Positions 52,331-61,291 of a stretch of 64,000 bases of DNA are shown piece after piece. The DNA is from Ichthyophis bannanicus (taxonomy: Eukaryota; Chordata; Amphibia; Gymnophiona; Ichthyophiidae): contig JAWIIG010000025.1 in the NCBI GenBank assembly GCA_033557465.1, positions 8,291,001 to 8,355,000 of the forward strand. Reading direction: 5' to 3'. The position numbers and the translations under genes are program-made. Position 1 is the first letter of the stretch. Each line of letters begins with the position of its first letter. The notes below the pieces were generated by a model that saw only the letters and a program-made list of their open reading frames with translations, was not told where the DNA came from and ran no database searches.

Positions 52331-53883
52331 GCAGTGGGTTGATCAGGGACACTATGGAAGAACATGTGTGCCTTGCTAGGTAATTTGGATAGGAGTAGAA
52401 AACCTTTAACATGATCAACCAAATCCTAGGGAGAACTGTGCAGGAGGCTATATGCAGCATTCTAGAAATACTGTTGAATTGTGGAGTCATGTCCTGATGC
52501 TCCACAGAGAGACTGTTACCCAGAAAGTGAGTAGAGAGCGGGTCAGGTAGGACTTTATAGCAGTGTGCCTGCTGAAACCAGAGTTTAAGGAAAACTTGGG
52601 CAAAGATTGACATTATTGAAATGATTTGCTATAGACTAGTCTGGGTTATAGCTAATTGTCTCTTCTTACATAGGAAGTTTGAATTTGGCTTCTATCCAGA
52701 GAAATAAGTCTATCTGAGACCCTTTATAAATTTTGAAAAAAGATTTTCCTTTTGTAGAATAATTTCACAGCTTCACTTACTGTGTTGCCTTCCATAAACA
52801 TTCCCATCGGGTTTAAATAAAGAAATTGAATGGTCGAGCTTGCTCTGATGCCATTGTTGACGTTCAGGGATTCCCCGAAGTTATTGGGGTTTTTCCTGTT
52901 GTCTGATTGAAATTCCTTGATGAATGACAACTCGTGATAGCCAATTAACATGTATAACCCTTTATATACGGTACTGGAGTTTGGGCCGGAGGTTCATAGC
53001 GGTTTTTGCTGGCGAAAAATAGTGACACTTGAAACAGGGCGTCAGGCCCGAAACGTGCACGTCGTGAAATGCTGGTTGACAACACCGCCAAACTTCTTTC
53101 AACAGAATTACGCAAATAAGTAGATGAGGGTTGTTTTTTTTAAATTGATTAAAAGGGACTAGGCCGTCTGGTGTGGCTGGATAGTAATTCCTGCTGCCTC
53201 CGGCTTGCTCCGACAAAAAATACATAAGGAGTAGAAAGGGTTTTATTCAGGTTTGGTAATTTTCTATTATAATTAATCACTACCGAACGAGGGTTTTATT
53301 GTAAGTGGTTCCATAAACATTCAGCATAAAGCGGTTCACAGTATACTCTTTTTAGGAGTTTATTTCCCCAAGGCACCACAAAGGACTTCCCACTATAGCA
53401 GCTAAGTGTAGAGTGTTTGGGTTCTGACTGTACAGACTGTGGTATCTGATGCTGGATAGGCTCACTTTATGCAGTTTAATGAAAATGCTTTTGTTTCATA
53501 AAGAATGGGAAAATGGAACTAAAGAGAGATCCCATTCTGAACCCTCCAGAATGCTCATAACTGAGCAAGTTATAGCAGAAGACAATAGTTGCAACCAGTT
53601 CAACAAGCTAAAATTAAAGGAAGTGCTGAATTTAAGAAAGCAGTTTTGTGAATTGGAGGGAGAGATGCCACCTTGATAATTGCTGAATGTACCTATAGCC
53701 TAGCTGAAAAAGGAGTGGTACACAAATATAGCCACTCATCAAGGATCAGATCCATGTATTAGGAGCTCTTTATTGGTAAGAGCAGAGGTGCTATGACCTG
53801 AAATAATCATTGGAAGTCAAGAGGAGATATTACTGCTCAGTAATCAGAATTTTATACTTTGGTCAGCTAGCCCTGGCAGCAGG
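52331..53883. other. Unrecognised stretch with possible Penelope-type remnant
   Basis: No long ORF with family resemblance. Positions about 53029-53061 hold a GGGC-GTCAG-GCCC hairpin followed by GAAAC, the layout of hammerhead stem II plus core (see findings). Otherwise AT-rich and unassigned. Confidence 0.4.
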
Positions 53884-54247
53884 AACATAAGAACATAAGA
53901 TATACCATACTGGATCAGACCAAGGTCCATCAAGCCCAGTATTCTGTTTCCAACAGTGGCCAATCTAGGTCATATGTACCTAGCATTTTCCCCAAGAGAC
54001 ACAAGTTCCACAATGGCTTTTACTGGGTCAAGCATTGATATCTTTGGTCACTTCTTAATAATGGTTTATGGACCTTTCCTCCAGGAACTTGTCCAAACCT
54101 TTTTTAAACCCAGCTACACTAACAGCCTTTACTACATCCTCCGGTAACAAATTCCAGAGTTTGATTACACGTTGAGTGAAAAAATATTTTCTTTTATTGG
54201 TCTTAAATAGTTTACCCTGTAGCTTCATTGCATGTCCCCTAGTCTTT

Positions 54248-57018
54248 CTATATTCTGATAATGTAAACAATTCGATCTACGTTTACCCGTTCCATTCCGT
54301 TCATTAATTTATAGACTTCTATCATATCTCCCCTCAGCCGTCTCTTTTCCAGGTTAAAGAGCCCTAACCTTTTTAGCCTTTCTTCATAGGAGTATCCTTC
54401 CATCCCCTTTACCATTTTGGTGGCTCTTCTCTGAACCTTTTCTAAAATCGCTATATCCTTTTTAAGATACGGCGACCAGAATTGCACACAATATTCAAGG
54501 TGCGGTCTCACTATGGAACGATATAGAGGCATTATAATATCTTTTGTTTTATTTTCCATTCTTTCCTTATCATACCTAGCATTCTGTTTGCTCTCTTGGC
54601 TGCCGCTGCACACTGGGCCGAGGGTTTTAACATGGTATCCACAATGACGCCTAAATCTTTTTCCTGGGTGGTGGTTCCTAATGTGGAACCTTGCATCGTG
54701 TAACCATAGTTTGGGTTGTTCTTCCCTAGGTGCATAACCTTGCACTTGTCCACATTAAATTTCATCTGCCAGTTTGATGCCCAGTCTTCCAATTTATCAA
54801 GATCCTCTCGCAATTTTTCACAATCCTCTTCGGTTTTAACAACTTTAAATAGTTTTGTGTCATCTGCAAATTTGATAACCTCACTCGTTATTCCACTTTC
54901 CAGGTCATTTATGAATATGTCAAAAAGCAGCGGACCCAGCACAGATCCCTGGGGTACACCACTATTCACCTTTCTCCATTGGGAAAATTGGCCATTTAGC
55001 CCTACCCTCTGCTTTCTATCTTTTAACCAGTTCCTGATCCACAATAGTACACTGCCTCCTATCCCATGACTCTTTAGTTTTGCCAAAAGTCTCTGATGAG
55101 GGACCTTGTCAATGGCTTTCTGAAAGTCCAGATACACAATATCAACCGACTCACCTTTGTCCACCTGTTTATTCACTCCTTCAAAAAAGCATAACAGATT
55201 AGTAAGACAAGATCTTCCCTGTCTAAAGCCATGTTGGCTGTCTCCCATTAGGTTGTGACTATCTACATGCTGAGTAATTTTGTTCTTTATGATGGTTTCT
55301 ACCATTTTTCCCGGTACTGACGTCAGGCTCACCGGTCTGTAGTTTCCCGGATCACCCCTGGAACCCTTTTTAAAAATTGGTGTTACATTGGCGATCCTCC
55401 AATCTTCAGGTATTAGAGATGATTTTAATGATAGTTCACAGATTACTGATAGCAGGTCTGCAATCTCATATTTCAGTTCTTTCAACACCCTTGGATGTAT
55501 ACCATCCGGCCCAGGTGATTTGCTACTCTTCAGTTTATCTAATAGTTGTAAGACATCTTCCCGATGTATCGATATTTCCTTCAATTCTTCCACACCTTTA
55601 AATACCACTTCCGTCATGGGTAACATCCCTACACATCTTCCTCAGTAAAGACCGAAGCAAAGAATTCATTCAGTCTCTCCGCTATCGCCTTGTCGCCTCT
55701 TAGTGCTCCTTTAACCCCTTTGTCGTCTAATGGACCAACTGACTCTCTCACAGGTTTTTTGCTACGAATGTACTTGAAAAGGTCTTTATTTCGCGTTTTT
55801 GCTTCCGCAGCAAGCTTCTTCTCAAATTCTCTCTTTGCCTGCCTTATCAATGCCTTGCATTTGACTTGCCAGTGCTTGTGCTGTTTCCAGGTTTCGTCGT
55901 CTGGCTCTTTTTTCCATTTCCTGAAAGATGCTTTTTTGGCAACAACAGCCTCTCTGACCTCACCTTTAAACCATGCTGGCAGTTTTTTGGACTTCATTCC
56001 ACTTTTCTTAAAGTGTGGAATACAGCTGGTCTGGGCTTCCAAGATAGTATTTTTCAACAACACCCAAGCTTGATGTACGTCTTTAACCTTTGCAACTGCT
56101 CCTTTTAGTTTTTTCTTAACTGTTTTCCTCATTTTATCATAGTCTCCCTTTCGAAAGTTAAAAGGTAGTACTGTGGATTTCCTTACTATCCCTCCTCCAC
56201 TAATTAAATCAAAGGCAATCATGCTATGATCACTATTGCCAAGTGGCCCCAACACCCTTATCTCTTGCACTAGATCTGGTGTTCCACTAAGGACTAGGTC
56301 TAATATGGCTTCCCCTCTCGTCAGTTCTTGAACCAGCTGCTCCAAGAAGCAGTCATTTATTTCATCCAGGAACTTTATCTCCCTAGCATGTCCTGACGTG
56401 ACACTGACCCAGTCGATACCAGGGTAATTGAAATCACCCATTATTATTACTGCACTGTAACGTTTGTTAGCTTCCTTGATTTCTTTAAGCATTTCATCAT
56501 CCATTTGGTCATTCTGGCCAGGCGCTCGATAGTACACCCCCACTGCCATTGCCTTCCCCCTTTTATATGGAATTTCAATCCATACAGATTCTACAGCAGA
56601 TTTTGTTTCCTGCAAAACTTTAATTCTTTGAGTCAATGCCCCCTCTAACATAGAGCGCAACCCCTCCACCAATTTGATCAGCTCTATCATTACGATATAG
56701 TTTGTACCCAGGTATCACAGTGTCCCACTGGTTGTCCTCCTTCCACCATGTCTCTGATATTCCAATCATATCTAACATTTCATTTAGTGCTATATATTCT
56801 AACTCTCCCATCTTATTCTTTAGACTTCTAGCATTTGCATACAAGCATTTTAGAGAATGTATTTTGTTCATGTTAATTTGGCTATTGTTAGACATGGGTA
56901 AATTGGGATCTTTAAGCTCTGTCTGCTCCATACTTGAGGGCATTTGGGCTACTTTACTCTTTTGTGGAACCTCTCTGCTTTTGGTAGTATCCTTCAAGGA
57001 TACATTCTTCCGAACCAT
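54248..57018 (-). pseudogene. CR1 ORF2 (endonuclease and reverse transcriptase), three frameshifts
   Basis: APE-type endonuclease: YANARSLKNK, ISETWW, GDFNYPGIDW and GNSDHSMIAFDL (catalytic Asp-His). RT: SPGPDGIHPRVL, YRPVSLTSVPGK, HGFRQGRSCLTNLL, IVYLDFQKAIDKVPH, GVPQGSVLGPLLF and FADDTKLF. C-terminus: [18 protein letters not shown]. Frameshifts lie near 56650, 55627 (an apparent GT duplication making GTGTAG) and 54560. The ATG at 57018 starts MVRKNVSLKDT. Confidence 0.88.
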
Positions 57019-57037
57019 CCGCTCTTGGGCGAAATAT

Positions 57038-57954
57038 CTAGTTTAAAAGCTGCTCTATCTCCTTTTTAAAGGTTAATGCCAGCAGCCTGGTTCCATCCCG
57101 GTTAAGGTGAAGCCCATCCCTTTGGAAGAGCCCCTCCTTTCCCCAGAATGTTCCCCAGTTCCTAACAAATGCAAAACCCTCATCTCTGCACCATTGTCTC
57201 ATCCACGCATTGAGACTCCGGAGCTCTGCCTGCCTTTTGGGTCCTGCGCACGGAACAGGAAGCATTTCGGAGAATGCTACCCTGGAAGTTCTGGATTTCA
57301 ACTTCCTACCTAAAAGCCTAAATTTAGCCTCCAGAACCTCCCTACCACATTTTCCTATGTCATTGGTACCGACATGTACCAAGACAGCAGACTCCTCCCC
57401 AGCACTATCTAAGACCTTATCTAGGTGGCGCGTGAGGTCCGCTACCTTCGCACCAGGCAGGCATGTTACCAGGCGATCCTCACGTCCACCAGCCACCCAG
57501 CTATCTACATGCCTAATGATCGAATCACCAACTATAACGGCTGTCCTAACCCTTCCCTCATGGGCACATGGCCCTGGAAAATCTTCCTCGGTGCGAGAGG
57601 GTTTTACATCACCTGGAGGACAGGTCCTAGTTACAGGATCACTTCCTGCCACACCAGGGTGATGCTCTCCTGTCACGTGACCTCTCTCCTCCATGGCAAC
57701 AGGGGTGCTGCCAGACTGGAGGTGGGACTTTAGGACTATATCCCTGTAGGTCTCGTCTATGTACCTCTCTGTCTTATGTTTTCCAAGTCTGCTACTTTAG
57801 CCTCTAGAGAACGGACTTGTTCCCTGAGAGCAAAGAGCTCCTTGCACCTAGTGCACACGTAAGACCTCTCACCAACTGGGAGAAAATCATACATGTGACA
57901 CTCAATGCAAAAGACTGGAAAGCCCCCATCCCGCTGCTGGATTGCTGTCTGCAT
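57038..57954 (-). pseudogene. CR1 ORF1 with zinc motif, coiled coil and SGNH esterase, one frameshift
   Basis: N-terminus (57954-57757) has C-x2-C, C-x2-C spacing (FCIECHMYDF...VCTRCKELF) and a heptad coiled coil (REQVRSLEAKVADLENI). After a single-base shift near 57760 comes an SGNH/GDSL hydrolase-like domain: IVGDSIIRHVDS (block I), VHVGTNDIGK (block III) and RDGLHLNRDG (block V with catalytic Asp/His). This is the known CR1 ORF1 layout; esterase activity is inferred from the family. Confidence 0.83.
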
Positions 57955-57959
57955 CTTAG

Positions 57960-59252
57960 TTTTAAGTTTGTGTCTAGATCTTTAAGTTCTTACTTACTAG
58001 GGGTTGCTATGGGTATTTATACCAATAAAACTGTACCTAATACGTTTAATATACCTTGTTCACCTGAAGCTAAATTAATCTCAGGTCCTTAGTGTATGAC
58101 TGATTTGGGTAATGAGCTTCACCTGAAAGCACCTCCTGTCTTTTAAGATGTGTAAGTACCTATAAAGCTATGATTATCCCAGGGGTGGGTGGGTGTGGGG
58201 AGGGAAATAACACTTATTAAAAGAGGGCTGCTACACAGTACCCTGTATTGTGCTGAGGTAAGCTAAATTCTGATTTGATTTAAATTATAGCTCTTAGCTG
58301 CTGCTGCTAGGCTCTAACTTCTTATGAAATTTAAACTACAAGCTCTCTGCTGGATTCTAAATTTAACCAGAAAGCTCTCTTCTGTGTGTTAAATTTAAAC
58401 TAACAGTACTTTGCTGTTACTTGGCCCTGAGTGTCTATTAAATTTAAACTACAAGCTCTCTGCTGGGTATGAAATGTATCCAGAAAGTTCTCCTCTGGGT
58501 TTTAAATTCAAAACTTTAATTGCTGCTACTAGGCCCTAACTGATCCAACAAAAAAAACAGTGGGTTCACAGATTAAGTAGCTTTAATACAAAGAATTATT
58601 TTTAGAAAATTACCAGAGGTATATACTCACAGTTGCAGATTTCTCTCCAGAAGAAACAGCCCCCCCTTTCTAGTCCTTCAAGACAAAGGATCACAGAGCT
58701 CTGGTTGAGCTATTTATGCCTCTGCTGCTGAGGTAATGCTGTGACCAACTTCCTGGGTAATTAACAGTCCTTGCTTGGATAGGAGGAGTCTTACAAAATG
58801 GCCTTTTGATCTGCCACCTGGTGTTAATACCTATTGAAAAGGTTTCACAGGTCTCTTGCCCCCTAGGTAGAAGGCCTCTTTGGGAAGGTCTCCAGAAGAC
58901 TTTATTTGTTGCTCAAAGAGTACAGACCCTGTTTTGCCTTTTGTGCTAAGCTAAATTCTGATTTGATTTAAATTATAGCTCTTAGCTGCTGCTGCTAGGC
59001 TCTAACTTCTTATGAAATTTAAACTACAAGCTCTCTGCTGGGTATGAAATGTAACCAGAAAGTTCTCCTCTGTGTTTTAAATTTAAACTTAAACTGCTGC
59101 TACTAGGCCCTGACTGATTTAACAAAAAATAGTGGGTTCACAGATTAATTAGCTTTAATGCAAATAATTCCTTTTAGAAAATTACCAGAAGTATATTCTC
59201 ACAGTTGCAGATCTCTCTCCAGAAGTAACAGTCCCTTTTTCTAGTCCTTCAA
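57960..59252 (-). promoter_or_regulatory. CR1 5' UTR with two tandem monomers
   Basis: The block beginning CTAAATTCTGATTTGATTTA at 58263 recurs at 58951, 688 bp away, and is colinear to the CTAGTCCTTCAAG end of each copy. The outer (59252) copy lacks an internal ~120 bp that the inner copy has duplicated (TTTAAACTACAAGCTCTCTG at 58331 and 58445). Tandem 5' monomers often act as LINE promoters. Confidence 0.65.
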
Positions 59253-60870
59253 GTATTAGGACTAGGGCTGTTAGAATCCATTCCAAGGTGAGGATCTTAG
59301 ACTTTAGGAAGACTAACTTTGCGAAGATGGGCCAATACCTCAGGGAGTCGTTAGTGGGATGGGAACAGCTGGGGGATGTAGAAAAACAGTGGGCAAAACT
59401 GAAAGGGTTTTTTTTAAGGGCAACCAACCTTTTTGTTAAAATGGTAAATAAAGGCAAAAGGAAAAGGAGACCGCTATGGTTTTCGAAGGAAGTAGGAACA
59501 GAAGTGAGGGACATCTTGAACAATTTTCAGAAGACTGTGTTCGTGAGAAACTATCTCAACTTAAAGTAGACAAAGCGATGGGACCGGATGGGATACACCC
59601 TAGAATACTGAGGGAACTTGGGGACGTTCTAGCAGCTCCACTGACTGACCTTTTCAATGCCTCGTTGGAGTCGGGAGTGGTGCCAAAGGACTGGAGAGAG
59701 GCTCATGTAGTGCCTTTACACAAAAGCGGAAGTAAGGATGTGGTTGAAGACTACAGGCCGATTAGTTTAACTTCGGTGGTGAGTAAATTATTGGAAACGC
59801 TGCTGAAAGAGAAAATAGTGAGTTTTCTGGAGTCCAGCGGATTACAGGATCCGAGGCAGCATGGATTCACCAGAGGCAGGTCTTGTCAGACAAATCTGAT
59901 TGATTTCTTTGACTGGGTGACCAGGGAGTTGGACCGAGGGAGAGCTCTAGATGTGGTGTAGTTAGATTTCAGTAAAGCCTTTGACACTGTTCCTCACAGG
60001 TGACTTATAAACAAACTGAGCACCCTAGGGATGGACCCTAAAGTTACTGCTTGGGTTAGAAATTGGTTGGGTGGGAGGCGACAAAGAGTACAAGTAAATG
60101 GGGCTCACTCTGAGGAGAAGGATGTTACCAGTGGTGTGCTCCTGGGATCTGTCCTTGGTCCGATTCTTTTTAACATCTTTGTTTGTGATATAGTGGAAGG
60201 GCTGTCGGGTAAGGTTTGCCTCTTTGCAGATGATACCAAAATCTGCAATAGAGTGGACACTCAGGAAGGGCTAGATAACATGAGGGAGGGATCTAGCTAA
60301 GCTTGAAGAATGGTCTAAAATTTGGCAGCTGGGATTTAATGTTAAAAAATGTAAGGTCATGCATTTGGGTTGCAGCAATCCAAGGGAGCAATACAGTATA
60401 GGAGGTGAAGTACTTTTGTCCACTAAAGAAGAGCGGGACCTAGGCGTGGTTATGTCTAATGATCTTAAAGTAGCTAAACAGGTAGAAAAGGCGACGGCAA
60501 AAGCTAGAAGGATGGTTGGGTACATACGGAGAGGAATGGCTAGCAGAAAAAAGGAGGTGATAATGCCTCTGTATAAGTCTTTGGTGCGACCTCATTTGGA
60601 GTATAGTGTGCAATTCTGGAGACCGCACCTTCAAAAGGTTGTGAACAGGATGGAGTCGTTGCAGAGGATGGCTATTAAAATGATTAGTGGGCTTCATTAT
60701 AAAGCATATGAGGACAGACTTAAGGAACTTAATATGTACACCTTAGAGGAAAGGCGGGATAGAGGTGATATGATTGAGATATTTAAATACCTCCGTACTT
60801 CACAATCAAAGTTGGTCCTTATTATTCAGAGTAATATTACAGTTAAGCCACAAATAACACAATTACCCCA
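59253..60870 (+). mobile_element. Second CR1-like LINE fragment
   Basis: Plus-strand fragment of a CR1-related LINE different from the minus-strand copy. It has a short endonuclease-RT linker piece, an internal deletion near 59500, then RT and the C-terminus. The 3' end is lost before element E. It abuts the 5' end of the other CR1 at TCCTTCAAG/TATTAGG. Confidence 0.75.
59476..60820 (+). pseudogene. CR1-like RT, broken
   Basis: MGPDGIHPRILRELGDVL, DYRPISLTSVVSKLLET and HGFTRGRSCQTNLIDFF lead to TAG at 59959. LDFSKAFDTVPHR and a TGA at 60001 follow, then ARNWLGGRRQRV-type sequence, GSVLGPILFNIF, FADDTKIC (catalytic DD kept) and a frameshift near 60295. VMHLGCSNP, PLYKSLVRPHLEYSVQFW and LEERRDRGDMIEIFK close the C-terminus. 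Confidence 0.82.
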
Positions 60871-60928
60871 ATGATATGAGAATTTTTCAAAGCTAGTCTT
60901 GAACTTCCCAGCTAACTTTATATATATT

Positions 60929-61105
60929 ATCTCCAGGAACAAGCAGGAATGAGTCTTCACATGTGGGTACGTCGGCGCCAACGGAGCCCGCACGGGAATG
61001 CTCCCCAGCATCCAATCAGAAACCTTTGGGAGCATCCCTCGCGCCTGCGCGGTGGCTTCCCGCCCTTCCTACTGCCTCTCCCCAGTTTTCTTTTTTCCAT
61101 GGAGC
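60929..61105 (+). repeat. Left ITR of E
   Basis: Recognised by similarity to A-family left ITRs; the matching right copy is outside the window, so the inner limit is approximate. Confidence 0.7.
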
Positions 61106-61291
61106 CGGCATGACGTACCTCCTGTCACCGCTGAAACTTTTTTCTTAATTTTCCCTTTTTTCCTGTTTCTTGTAGTCGTGGCTTTTTTCCCGCCGACACC
61201 GGCACCACTGGTGCCTTTTTTTCTTTCTTTTAATCTTTCGGGGGAAATTTTTTCCTCGAGTTCCTTCTGAGGCCTACCGCTCCTTTCCAGC

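Larger units (their letters stand above)
53884..59252 (-). mobile_element. CR1 LINE, nearly full length
   Basis: Read on the minus strand: a 5' UTR with two related monomers (59252-57960), ORF1 (57954-57038), ORF2 (57018-54248) and a short 3' UTR ending in two TTATGTTC octamers at 53884-53902. Octamer repeats instead of poly(A) are the CR1 signature. The few frameshifts suggest a moderately young copy. Confidence 0.88.

Noticed and set aside
58190..58205. GGGTGGGTGGGTGTGGGG as a functional G-quadruplex
   Set aside because: G-runs are short and only one strand of a decayed CR1 leader is involved; nothing else supports a function.
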